From Artocarpus heterophyllus (lineage: Eukaryota > Streptophyta > Magnoliopsida > Rosales > Moraceae): a stretch of 64,000 bases of DNA. The stretch spans positions 15,401,770 through 15,465,769 of the forward strand of contig CM046333.1 in NCBI GenBank assembly GCA_025403435.1. The letters run 5' to 3'. The notes under the pieces were generated by a model, which was not told the DNA's origin, did not search any database, and saw nothing but the letters and a program-made list of their open reading frames with translations. A program made the position numbers and the translations under genes. Below, piece by piece: positions 49,483 to 61,324 of the stretch (positions are counted from its first letter, which is position 1; each line of letters begins with the position of its first letter).

Positions 49483-51450
49483 TGATCCACTATATTAAAA
49501 TTTTGTAACTGTCGCCCTCCTTGGGTTCCACTTCAGTCAAAGCAACATTTCAGCAGAACACAGTGAAAATAAAATGTCAGCAATATTGTGGCGACATATA
49601 CAGTGTGGCAGTGATTTCACACATGACTCCTCGTATGGTGTAGAGTTTGAATCTCTCACCTCAAAAATAAAAAATTATAATAAGATGCCAGCAATATTAC
49701 TCTACAAGCAAGCAAAAACATAGACAAGACACGTGAATGTGTGACATGAAACATGCATGAAAGTACTGCAATGGGATCCAAGGATGAGGGGTGGTGAGAT
49801 GATCTCCAAATTTGAAAAAAGAATATTATGTAATTCCTTATTATTGTGATTACTTCCGTAAGCCAACAAGTCCTTTTGTTTGTGTGGTTTTGATTTTAAC
49901 ATTAAATTAAATTTAAGTCGCGGAAAAAGAAGAATGATAGGAAGAGAGGCAAGGAAAGAAAGAAATGGTGCAATAAAAGTTCAACGTTCATAAAATTCGT
50001 GTATAGGATTACCACCAAAAAAAAAACTAACTGAAATAGTTCTTATATCGTTATCATAATAGGTAGAAGATGATAACAATAAAGTAACATTAAGAGTCAG
50101 ATTTTGGATATGATATGGAACTAAAGTTTTGAGCTACAAAGATTCCAGAGCTCGATAGACTTGTCATGACTCATGATTAGCTAAAGCAACCCCACCTTAA
50201 CCTTGGTCCCGAAACCTAACCTTGACCCTGAGCCTAGTCCTGAAACTTGACACATAATCTCAACCCCCGAAACTCGACCGCGATCCCAAAACTTGAGTCG
50301 ACCCCATTCCTGGTCCCTACTCCATTAACGAAATCCAACTCGACTCAACCACAATCCTGAAACCCGATCCGACTCTGATCCCAAAACTCGACCTAACCTC
50401 AACCCTAAAACATGACTCCCACCCAATTCTTAGAACCTAACCCCAACCTCAGAACCTGACATCAACTCTTAACCAGACACAAATCTTGAAACTCAACCCC
50501 AACCCCAACCCCAATCATAACCCTATATTCCAATCCTAACCACAAAGCATCACATGGCCACCCATTCACCCCTTAATCTTGACCTTAAATTCAGACTCCG
50601 ACTCTGACCCCTAATCTTAAATATTAAATCTCGACCCTGAATCTTGTTCCCATCCTAAAGTCGAATGAAGTTGAAACTATGAGGTAATTTTTTGTGTTTA
50701 AAAGTTTAAATCTTAATACAATACAATATAATACGATGATAAATATTGTTTAGTAGAATACATGTTAAATTAGTATAAAAACAATCTATTGTATAACAAC
50801 AATAAACTATGACGCGTCAAACATGTCTTTAATTTGTATAGTGCTCTAACGTTTAGTACAACCTGCACGAGCTAGCATCTAAAAATAAATAAATATAAAA
50901 CGTCGAGAAAAAAGAGTCGTAGCACTCCTCGGCCACAGCCCATAACAGCTGCAATGCCACGATTTAACGTTTGCACGGAGGAAAGAAAAATTAGTCATAT
51001 CATAATAAAGGATTTTACCAATTGATCCCTGCTACAACTTTAAGGTCCGCTCACACATCATATGACGTATTTTTACATATTTTAATGGCTTTTAAACACC
51101 TGGAAATCACCCTCATGTTATTTAGCCAACCAACTGTCGACCTGAGAAATATATGTTTGCCAACAGACCCCTTTGTAAGGTACACAAATAAATAAATCAA
51201 AAATTCTACTTTTAGAAACACCCCACTTTTGGGCTACTAATCTTAACCTCACATTTAAATGGATGCCGCCAATAAAGCGGAGTGCAACAGTGTAATTTAA
51301 GAATTCTCACACAATGTCCGCCCGTAATGAGCCATTCTAATGTGGTTTCAAAGGATCGACAGAACCACAAAATTTGATCAGCGTTTCCAAGTTTTTCCGT
51401 TATAATTTATGGTCCCATGGGACCTACCATGAGGGCACCCCACGCCAACG
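49483..51450. other. intergenic, 3' side of LEUNIG
   Basis: No gene is visible in this stretch. The notable content is the degenerate C-rich repeat at 50180-50650; the rest is AT-rich. The open frames are short and resemble nothing I know. Confidence 0.5.
50180..50650. repeat. degenerate C-rich tandem repeat
   Basis: Short units of the kind AACCTCGACCCCGATCCCAAA recur with much variation and a period near 18-25 bp. The region at 62280-62800 has the same style. These are not telomeric AAACCCT arrays, because the unit and its spacing vary too much. Confidence 0.5.
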
Positions 51451-51459
51451 TAGAATCCC

Positions 51460-51804
51460 CTAGATGAAAACCTCAAAACAACGACACAACACAGAAATGT
51501 CAAAAGAAGAAGCGAATTCTATAAGTCCAAGGCCTTACAGGCTGTCAGGCCAGAACTTCAAGTTAGAAAAGAAAAAACAGATCGTAGAATTACAATACAA
51601 AAAAAGAGACGAACAAATACAACAATATTACACGGTCAGGTTTTGGGGTTACATGGAACTATAAAAGTTTAGATATCCCAAAAAAAAAAAGAGCAAACCG
51701 AGATAAACTAATCGAGCAACCAAAGGAAATACCAAAACTACTACAACATCCAATCTAATCCTGTATTTCTTCAAAGTATGGTTAAACTAGGAGACTGAAC
51801 CGTT
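51460..51804 (-). other. probable 3' UTR of the LEUNIG orthologue
   Basis: Downstream of the TGA the minus strand is T-rich, with TTTGTATTG and TGTAATAT-type words suited to plant polyadenylation. The exact poly-A site cannot be set from sequence alone. Confidence 0.4.
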
Positions 51805-54800
51805 TCACTTCCAGAGTTTGACGAACTTGTCATGGCTAGCTGAAGCGACCAATCCCGTAAGAGGCGACACCGCCAAAGCAGCGATAAGTCCCTCATGAGC
51901 TGATAATGTCATCGTCTTGTTCTCGCTCATGTTCCATAGCTCCAAAGACTGCACAAATTCCTCGTTGTTACGTGTCATGCACAAAAAAGGATTTAACCAA
52001 GGAGAGAAGAAATAACATACATACCTGGTAACAGCCAACGACTAAAAGTGAAGAATATGTAGGATGGAAAACACAGGAGTGGAATTTATTGCCACTACAG
52101 CTCAACTCATGGACGCACTCGCCTTCACTTCCTGATCCAAGGGTCCAAACCCTGACGGAGTCCTCGCTCACAGACGCAAGGAACTCACCAGAAGGATCCC
52201 AGCACACAGAGTGGACTGGCTTAGTGTGTCCCTGCATTACAAAACCCCATTATCCAAGGAAGCACGAACATAGAAAGCTACAAAGACGTCTAAAGAAGTA
52301 TAAAAGGACAATAACCAATGTCAAGCAGATGTCCCCCAAGCAATAATCACCGCTTTAAAAAGCAAATTATTAAACTGTTTCGTACTTCACAAGAAAAAGA
52401 TTAATGGATGGAAAAAAATTCTCAATAATTGTTTTTGATCTAGCTTTACATCATCAGATAAACATTTTTTTAAAAAAATTCTAATTTGATGAATAAAGGG
52501 CCAAACCTGTAACGAATGCCGACAAGCTTGTGTCTCCACATCCAGTATAGATACAATGTTCTCCGCGGCCGCAGCAAGGTACCTCCCAAGACGGGGTTGG
52601 AATCTCATCTGTGCCGTACCGCCCTAATACACATGATAAAAGAACAAGTTACCCCTGACTATGACTGACGTTATCCAGAACCACCACAGCTCTAGTCAGT
52701 TCTAGCGAGGAAAAAAAAAGAGAGAGCAGAAAGAAAAAAATGACCACCCTAGTACTCGAGATTCTACCTTGAACACTGCTGTGTAATTGCCCTTGTTAAT
52801 ACTCCAGTAACGTATCTCACCATCCCCGTCACAAGAGCAAATGAGATCATCTTTATTTGGGTGGAAATCTAATGACATTACAGTGGCAGAATGTCCCACA
52901 AAGTTACGAAGTGAATAACCAGGCTGCATCGAACAAAAACAAAATTGAATACTTGAACGTCTATTATATGTAGACGTCACAGGGGAAAATACTCCAAAGA
53001 AATAGAAGTAGAAACAAAGTATTCTATACAAAAAGTAGTACGCTCGAACAGAAATAGTGAATCGAAAAAGAAAGGGCTGAACTAACATTGTCAGCATCCC
53101 AAACGCGGACAGTTTTGTCAAAAGACGACGTGGCAAGACGAGGCATGCTTGGACTGAAACGAACATCAGTTATTAGAGATGAATGTTCTTCAAGTGTAGA
53201 TTTTGGCTTTAACGTATCCGTGTGCCATAACACGGCCTGCATTATTCATCAATAATGAAACGTTTCAGAATAAAAAATTTTACCAACAGACACAGGAGAG
53301 AGAAAATATTAGAGATTAATCGGCTCACCTTTTTATCATGTCCACCACTAGCAAGCAGTTTTCCATCAGAAGAGAAATGACAACAAATGACTTTGCTTGT
53401 GCTTGCTTTAACAGAATGTACTTCCGTGAATGTGAACCCTGTAAGAAAAATGCACAACTCTGGCCATCAGACTACCAGCTATATTACTTTCATAGCAAGT
53501 AAATTGAAAGGGAGCGCAAGTAAGAAAGCATTACGAGTCGCCAGGAAAAAAAAAATAAAGAAAAAAAATCAGCTAAAATAGCCATGACTGCACCTTTGCT
53601 GACATCCATGCAACGACCCACAGCATCTCTGGGGTCCGTATCATCATGGGATAAAAAAGACTCAACATTATCTTCAAGAGAACCGTCCTCTACAAATCGG
53701 TCCATATCAGCCTGCAATTCAAGATCTTTATCATCCCACTGCCAAAATGGAATACCAATGAGAATACGTGAAGGGAATAGTCAATTCCTTTTTCCAATCA
53801 CAAGGATGCAGAAACCACACTCACCAACTGATTTGATGGTGATGTAAGAGTACCAGCGCCATCAGCGCCAAACATCATTAAGGGCTTCGAAGAGCTATCG
53901 CTATGGGTCAAGGCAGGCATTGAGATGACATCTCCCGGTGTGTGGGTGGAGGGCGTTGAGGGAGCCGAACCTGGGGAAGGTCCAGCTGTATTTGCTGTTC
54001 CTGAGCTATTGGCAGGACCCGAGGATGACACTGGCTGCTTTCTCTTTCTGGTAGTCTGATTTTTTGAACCCTTAAAACATATTGATGATATCCATGTTAG
54101 GAATCTTATCAAAGTACACCAGATATCATATGATACAGACATCATTTATTACCAGTTAAACTTCTACTAAATTACTTTTAAGCTAGTGGCTCTTTTTGAA
54201 GATCTAAGGAAATTGTTAATTGAACAGACTTGAAATGTAATATATATATATATATAAGGAGCAGTCAAAAATACTTGGATGAAAACGTATAAGAGGGAAC
54301 TAAAAGAGAACTGACCTGATCATTTCCTCGAAAGGAGTTTGACATGCTACCATCCATGGTGACACTGCCAGCACCCCCCATTTTATCCTGCGCATGAGGA
54401 TTGTGATTTGCACTTTGTGACTGCTGATTTGAAAGAGCGTGCTGCTGAAGCTGCTGCTGCTGCTGTTGCAGAGTATTGCCCTGCTGCTGTTGTTGTTGCT
54501 GTTGTTGCTGATGCTGTTGCTGTAGTTGAGCCATTTTTAACTGCAAACAGACTCTCGGAAGTTAAAAACCTTGATGGAAACACTACATCTAGAAGAGCAA
54601 GAAAGGGCAGGCAACAGCGTGCACCTTAATCATCATATCCGGGTCCCCACGAGGCAGAACAGGACCGCCAGCTTGAAGCGGCGATCCAACATTGGGAACC
54701 ACGTCGCCAACAGAGTTGGAAAGGCCATCCTTTACAAGACCCATGCCTCGGTTATTCAAAAGCATTCTAAGTCTTCTGTTGTCATCACTGGCAGATGGTG

Positions 54801-56696
54801 AGGATAGATTTTGCTGTGCAAGCATCAGTTGCTGGTGTTGTGGTGTCAGCATTTGAAGCTGATGAAAGGGTTGGTGAGCCTGCATAAACGGTTTTTGTTG
54901 CTGAAGAAGCCCAGAGCGAAGTTGATCCAGACCCTAGCAAAGAAGCAACCAAATTACACACCAAAACTCTCTCATTTTAATGATTGTGGTAGAACAGTAA
55001 AGAAACTCAAAGTATAAAACTATAAGAACTTACAGTGAGAGGCCATCCTTTCAAAGTTAAATTATTTCCTCCTTGATTTGACCCTGAAACAACAGGCCAT
55101 TAAATTAAGCAGCAACCATCTTTGGCAGTATCCTTTAAGTTCTATACAATTATCAATTCCTAGCGTTTACGATAAAAATTTGCTTAAGAGAAGAGTCATC
55201 CCCAGGCAGAAAAATATGCTAAAGGAAATTTAAACAAAGGGTTAATTACATAATTATATCTTCTAGTTTTAACACTTTCTAAATTTGTCCCTCTATTTTT
55301 AGAAACTATAAAAGTATCCTTTAAATTTAAAAAACTTATTTCCATTTCATCCCTATAAATAGAAAAAATAGGGCAAAACGACGTAATTGTCTTTAAAAAT
55401 TTATGAAAATTATCTCATGAAAATAAAAACATAAAAACTCCTAAAACAAAACATCAAATTTCAAGAAAAAGTTCTAAAGTTTTAAGACTTTTTATATGTT
55501 AAAATATTTTTAAAAAATTTTTTCAAGAAAAAAATATATTTTAAAAATAAACTCGGTCTAAATAAGGGTATGTCTATTTTATTTTCATATTTTTTTCATC
55601 CAAAAAGTCTGCGAGGGATAAAATTGAAACAAGTTTTTTAAATTCAAAGAATACCTTTGTAGTTTCTTAAAACATAAGGATAAATTAAGAAATAGTCAAA
55701 ACTAGAAGGTATAGTTATATAATTAACCCTTTAAACAAATTGCAAAAATCAATAACAATGGAAAAGTCACTTGTTAAAAAAAATACCAGAGATTCCTATT
55801 AATGATCCATCAGCAACCGCAGCTCGGGGATTCAACACTGGATTAATCTCGGGCTTTATATCCTGATTCAAAACAAGGGAAAGGATTAAGCAAAGCACAT
55901 AAAGATGAGACAGTGAGGTAAAGAAATATCATACCTGCGTGGACCCCGGCAATTGTTGATTTCGTGCTTGAACTTGGGGAGACATCCCTCCAGCTGTACC
56001 ATGCAACACTTGCCTGACAATAAAGAGCGACCAACAGTAAATTGAATATTAATTTAGGTATCATTTTTCTAAATTTAAGCCGGTTACTAGTAAAATGAGT
56101 ACTATAAAACACTACATGAATACTAAAAAAATTGAAACTGGGTTTTACGGTCCATCTTAAAGCCGTTATTATTTAGACATGACAATTTGCAAACAATTTT
56201 CTTTCACCGCATATAACAAATGCAACAAGGAAAAGCACCCTGAAGGCTGGCCGGTTGCTGCAGCCGACTTCAATATCGAGGCATGACTTGGATCCAAAAG
56301 CTGGCCAACATTTTCGCCAAATCTTTGCTGTTAAGACAAAAGTAACAAACTTCAATTTTAAAAAATAATAATAATAAATTAAATCAAATTAAAAAACTCC
56401 TAGCTGGTTGAAAACTTCAAAGATGTCAAGCTTTTCGAAAATCACCAATTACTGTACCTACCTTCATAGCTGCTTCCTCCAAAGGATCCCTCTGGGGAGG
56501 CAGTTTCAATCGCTCCTCGTACATCTTTGTGGCCAAGGCATTTGCAGTTCCGGGATTTTGCCGCATGAGAGGATCATTTCCAACAAGCCCGTTCGTGGTG
56601 CCATTCAGCAGATGGGCCCCATCTCTTCGCTGCTGTTGTGGGAGTGGCTGCTGTTGCTGCTGCTGCTGTGGCTGCTGCTGTTGTTGCTGCTGTTGT

Positions 56697-56761
<65 letters not shown>

Positions 56762-58632
56762 AGCGTGCCTCTGCAACAACATCTGCTGCATCTGCATGTG
56801 CTGCTGCTGCTGCTGCTGTTGCTGTTGTTGGTGAGGTGGTTGTTGGGGTTGCTGTTGTTGTTGTTGCTGCTGCTGCTGCTGCTGCTGTTGCTCCCTCGTT
56901 TTAATTAGCTGCGTCTGTCATTTTCAAAATTTCATAAAGCTTCCAATAGACACCATCTACTTTAGTTCGTTTAAAAACTATACTTTTTTAAGGATAGTAA
57001 TCATGTGAAGCTTGTTGCTTCAATCACCCATGCATTTTGTCTAAGCATGGAATAGATATCACACGACTGATTTATAACAAAAAGGTTTGCTTCAAGAGGC
57101 TAACTGGTCAATATTCTGTACAGCTTCCCATAAAGAATTCTTAAATCTTTCAATTTACAAGGATAATGAAGAAAGCATACGCATTGACCAAGAAGCTATC
57201 ACTCGTGCCCAGATAAATAACAAATGAAGTGAAGAAACAATGGAGATCATAGGCGCTAGTAATCTTTCAAAAGCTTATCCTCAGTAGCGACTTAAGGAGC
57301 TTTCTTTGTGAATGCAAAAGTCAAACAAAAAGATTTAAAAAAAATGAATTCTAGAGCCAGCAATCGCATAGCTAGTAGATTTTCAAAGCAAAAGATATAA
57401 GATTTTAACTAGACAAACGAGACTTCAAAATACCATAGCAACAAAAGGAAAGCAAAATTACAAGATGAATGTTGACATTAGAGCTCTGAGCTCCATTACT
57501 GTGGGAGAAAAAATGACCAATTTTGTTTCTTTCATCAGTGCATAAGTGACTGTCACAAAAAGCCCCAACATTTAAAACTGCAACCTAAAGGCTTTTCAAA
57601 ATGGAGAACCATGACATAACAAGGAAATGAATTATGATCCCTTGCTTCACTGCCAAAATCATGCGATATATATAGCCAAGAGAGTGAATCCAACATAACA
57701 AAGCAAATAAAATTTCTCAAACAAACCTCGATGTAAGACGCAGCAACCTCCGAATGCTTCTCGTTGGTTCTAGCAATAAAAATATCCCAGAAAACCGACC
57801 ACCATTCAAATAGAAAGCCTCCTGGAGCATCAATAGCTGTAAAAGAAGTTAAAACCAGACACAAAATGGCAAAACAAGTACCATATAGAGAGGAAGCAGA
57901 TATCAGAATCTTCTAGTACACTTTAATATATTCAGTAAAAGAAAAACCCTTTAATATACATACCAACAGGATCCGAAGATACTTTCCCTTCAGCTTGGAA
58001 AGCTTGAGCAGAAGCTTTTAAATCCCTCTTTACTAAATAATCGTGGATATACACATCCAACCTGTTAGTTATAAGATTGTAGAAGAGCAGATTCTATTAG
58101 TCAAGCGTATTGAGAAACCATAAAGTTCCAATTTTTCATAGTAAATAAGAGCAACGACAACAAATCCTTGCAAAATTACACCCACAACTCAAAACAAAAG
58201 AGACATTACAAGATTCCTCAGAATACAAACTGGCGTCACGGGCAAAACCCAGTAAGGAAATACCATATACTCAATGCTCTGGCACTGATTGAAACAAGAT
58301 AAAATTTAAAGATAAGAACTTCACCCATTCAAACCCCATAATACCTCAAAAACAAAAACCCTAGGCAAACATTCAACGAAAAGTGATTTAAAAAAAAAAA
58401 ACAGAACTTGACCCCAAAAAAAAAAGAAGGCACAAAGAAAAGATAACAAAAACCCAGGAAAAAAAAACCCCAAAACCCCAAAAACCCAAATCGAGCAGAA
58501 AAGAAGAAACAAGCTATAAAATGGGAAGAAAACGGAAAACCCACATAGAAAACTCTTCAATAGAGATGAACAAACGAAAAAAATATGGAAAAGAACTTAC
58601 ATTTTATCAGCTTCCCAATTTGTTTGAGACAT
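51805..58632 (-). CDS. LUG: LEUNIG orthologue, Groucho/Tup1-type transcriptional corepressor, 18 coding exons
   Basis: This is a nuclear corepressor that, in Arabidopsis, pairs with SEUSS to repress AGAMOUS and other genes. Exons: 58632-58601, 58061-57964, 57836-57727, 56914-56462, 56327-56239, 56013-55935, 55862-55787, 55083-55034, 54933-54625, 54540-54316, 54070-53825, 53711-53594, 53438-53329, 53236-53087, 52923-52768, 52623-52507, 52231-52025, 51948-51805. All use GT-AG and phases agree, giving 2,769 nt and 922 residues (Arabidopsis LUG: 931). Residues 1-80 are the LisH/LUFS region ([28 protein letters not shown]). Residues 81-231 carry long glutamine tracts, one of 30 uninterrupted Q. 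RKRK at about 515-518 is a likely nuclear signal in LUG-specific wording ([16 protein letters not shown]). WD40 repeats fill about 640-922 ([24 protein letters not shown]). The wording favours LUG over LEUNIG_HOMOLOG. The gene looks intact. Confidence 0.96.
53712..53738 (-). other. alternative 3' splice site segment of LUG exon 12 (27 nt)
   Basis: Two acceptors, ...TTGGCAG before 53738 and ...GAATTGCAG before 53711, lie 27 nt apart. The extra segment is in frame and encodes WDDKDLELQ, inserted between NQL and ADMDRF. I recall this nonapeptide in predicted LUG isoforms of other plants. Use of the downstream site gives 922 residues and of the upstream site 931. Confidence 0.65.
55239..55729. 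mobile_element. MITE with long terminal inverted repeats in LUG intron 7
   Basis: A 491-bp element begins GGGTTAATTACATAATTATA and ends with its inverted match TATAACTATATAATTAACCC. The inverted repeats stay nearly identical for about 40 bp (through CTTCTAGTTTT). It is flanked by the identical decamer TTTAAACAAA at 55229-55238 and 55730-55739. A 9-10 bp duplication suggests a Mutator-type MITE. A diverged relative lies at 10524-11391. It sits in the intron between 55786 and 55084 without touching splice sites. Confidence 0.85.
56462..56914 (-). repeat. glutamine-codon repeat region in LUG exon 4
   Basis: Mixed CAG/CAA runs encode tracts of about 14, 10, 30 and 7 glutamines separated by short P-, H- and M-containing links. 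CAA interruptions are frequent. Antisense frames across it encode long leucine, alanine or cysteine runs and are not genes. Confidence 0.9.
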
Positions 58633-58715
58633 GTTGTTGAGGATAAGTTCTCACACAATAGCGAATAGCAATGCGGATTTCTGAGGGCAATAACTTGTTC
58701 TGCTTCTGTTCAGCT

Positions 58716-59007
58716 CTGAATAAATAGCAGACCCATAAGAGGAAATTTGCAAACTTTTCGTTCACAACACAAATAAATCCACAAAACAAAAGGAAGATAC
58801 AGTGGGAAAGAGAGAAAAAGATAATCTATTTGTGAGGAACAGAAGCTAAGCCTCTAATTTTGGCAAATGAAATGAAAATACATAAAAACGACATATTATA
58901 TAACATATATATATATATATATATATATATTTGTAGGTATGAATATCCTTGTGGGTGTTGATTGAATATTATTATGAATAAAGAAAGGAAGAGATTGACA
59001 GATATAC
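58716..59007 (-). other. probable 5' UTR intron of LUG
   Basis: The minus strand has a donor TTGCAG|GTATAT at about 59008/59007 and a polypyrimidine-preceded acceptor TTATTCAG|AGCTG at 58716/58715. The ATG follows 83 nt after the acceptor. The intron contains an AT microsatellite at about 58904-58930. It is inferred from splice signals only. Confidence 0.5.
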
Positions 59008-59170
59008 CTGCAACTCAAAAACGTTTTTTCATTTTTTTCTCCTTTTGAGCTTGATAATAACTTCTTGTTTTTGTTCTTTGCAATAAAGAGAAAAAAATTT
59101 CCTTTTGGTCTGAATTCTTTCTCTGATAGTGTGTTGGTGGATTGAGTTGCTGTTGCAGATATCATAATGG
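59008..59170 (-). other. probable LUG 5' UTR exon
   Basis: This stretch lies upstream of the inferred donor on the minus strand and is A-rich, with CT-rich patches. The transcription start is not determinable; no clear TATA box was seen nearby. Confidence 0.4.
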
Positions 59171-59204
59171 CTTTGATGGGTGAATTTACCTAATCAGCCC
59201 TCGA

Positions 59205-59210
59205 GGCCCA
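59205..59210 (-). promoter_or_regulatory. site II-type TGGGCC element upstream of LUG
   Basis: The minus strand reads GATGGGCCTCGAGG. TGGGCC/TGGGCY site II elements are common in promoters of broadly expressed, TATA-less plant genes and are bound by TCP factors. The call rests on a single short motif and position about 40 nt upstream of the presumed 5' UTR. Confidence 0.35.
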
Positions 59211-60570
59211 TCAAATTTTCAGCTTAAGATAGTGAGTTTGAGGTCAGCTTTTTGGTTGAAATACCCTTAAACTTAGGTGTATTTACCACCCAGAAGTACA
59301 GATTGTTTGTGTAATTGTTGTGGTCAAAGGGACCCATTGGCAGTATATAGATGTGCTTTATCGTCCAACACCTTTTCAATGTAGCACTTGTTTTTCTTTT
59401 TATTTATGAATCAAGCTCTCTGTTTTTTATAATTTGGTTGTTTCTCTTACATTCCAGATTCTCTTTGCGTGAACCCCTTCCCTCCTTCGGCCTCAGGGCA
59501 CTTATCATTTTTCGATGGGCAAACCTTGATTAAACTCGCGCGAAATGACCCTTCTGACCCTAATGCTCTGTTTGGTAAGAAGGGAAGAAAATGAGAGGAA
59601 AGAAAAAACTATGAAATAAAGAAAACTATAAGAAAAGAAAATATTTTGATTTTTCATTTACTTGTTTGGTATGTGAAGGTAGAAAAAAAAATTATTCTAT
59701 TTCTCATGTTTGGTATTATAAGAAAACCAAAAGGAATGAAAAAAATGCTATTAATACAATTTTCATTTTTCTTAAATATTATTTAGTTGTTTCTTCAATT
59801 TGGTGCCTAATTTTTTTTGCTAAAATTTTGATAGAAAAGAAAAACAAATTGATAACTTCACTTTCTTTACACGGTTGTCAAACTTTTTCCTCACCAAATC
59901 CATTTATATTTAGATAATTCAATTTTGGTAGGACACACATGCTAATTTTTTCACCCATTTTTTCTTTCTATTATAATTTCTTTTCTACTAAACACCCCAT
60001 CATATCAATTTTCATCCAAAAAACTTTCCAATATTTTTTTCCTCCACTTTTCATTCATAACAATCAGGGCATAAAAGTAAAAAAGAAGATTATGAGGCTG
60101 AGAAACATTAGTTATATCCAAAGTTTTTTTTTTTTTTTTTTTTTTGTGTATGCAAAGGTTTCTCACTTTTTCTCTTCTTTTTTTTTTTGTTGTTGTTGTT
60201 TTTTTTTTTTTTTCCTTTTCACTGCATCTTTGAACCACACATCTAACTGTAAATATATGTAGAAGTAGATATGCAATTTGTTGTTTTTTTTGTGGGGAAT
60301 CTATTGTAGTTTTTAAAAAAGGAAAAAAAATGAACATATGCCTTGCCTTTTAATGCTCAAAATATTAGATATTAGCTTTTCAATTATTCGAAGCAAATGA
60401 AGTATTTCATACATCATTTTATGTTATCCAAAAGTGGTATTCTTTTATAGTTTTGTTTGACGTGGACGGACACTTTCTTCTTATTATATAAAAAACATGA
60501 AGCTCTCTTCTATTTAACATATACAAGCTTACAAGTAAGGCAACATAACCTCAACAAGTTCCCCTACCAT
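59211..60570. other. intergenic, upstream of LUG
   Basis: This contains the distal promoter side of LUG. The section at about 59565-59990 has recurring TTTGGTA words and homopolymers and may be a decayed DNA transposon, but I could not define its ends. Long T runs lie at about 60125-60210. No gene is visible. Confidence 0.45.
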
Positions 60571-61324
60571 CATCAGGTGGCAAATCGGGTCAACGGGTCA
60601 GATTAGTAGTGAGTTGGGATCAATTTTTACAAAAATTAAGTTGACACTAACCCGACTCATGACATGAACGAGTTAAAAATTTTCAACCCTAAGCCAACCT
60701 ATTTTGGTACGGGTTGACACAAACACGACCCATGTCAATCCGTTTCCTTATACACAATGTAAAAAAAAAAAAGACCCGTGACCCGTATTTGACCCTCAAC
60801 TTGATTGTGACCTGTAACCTGCCTATGACCCTCCTACACTAAAAAATATAACACAAAACAAACATGAAATTAGATGAGTTTCAAGAAAGTACAGTCCTAA
60901 AATTTAAAAAACATCCAACAAATCCAAAGCATATCACGAGCCATCATAGCAATTGTTGATACTGTTACTAAATGCAAATTCTGATGCAACTGTTGATACT
61001 GGAATGCTTAAAATGCCACGAGCCATCATAACAAGGATAGGATAATAAAACTGATTTGTCTTCCAAAATGAGAGGTAGGGTTTTGATGTTTAGAGTTATA
61101 CTATTGTTTATATCTGATCTGATTTATAATAATAGAATAAAAAAATATTTGAATAAATACAAGCGGGTCAGTTTTGGGTTAGGCGGGGTGACCTGAATCC
61201 GACCTGTTTTTAGACGGGTCAATTTTACATTGACACTAAACTAACCAGAGGTTAATTTTTTTGACACAAACCAACAAAAATTCGTGTCGTGTCGTGGTGT
61301 CGCAACCCATATTGTCGGCCCTAC
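60571..61324. mobile_element. eroded hAT-like non-autonomous element
   Basis: The left end AGGTGGCAAATCGGGTCAAC and the right end, inverted, TAGGGCCGACAAT resemble the TIRs of the element at 5264-5877. The interiors share ACACGACCC, CGGGTCA and CGTGTCGTGTC-type motifs. Flanking octamers CCTACCAT and CCTAGCAA agree at 6 of 8 positions but do not sit exactly at the ends, so the boundaries are approximate. Confidence 0.55.

Noticed and set aside
50450..50540. Telomere-like AACCCTAA words
   Set aside because: Only scattered single matches in a variable C-rich repeat, not a tandem AAACCCT array.
52089..52346. Plus-strand frames across the LUG WD40 exons
   Set aside because: They are antisense shadows of exons with clear splice sites and WD40 wording on the minus strand.
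56408..56908. Long plus-strand frames of leucine, alanine and cysteine runs
   Set aside because: They are antisense readings of the CAG/CAA glutamine tract in LUG exon 4.
60005..60337. Lys- or Phe-rich frames on both strands upstream of LUG
   Set aside because: They are readings through long poly-T tracts.
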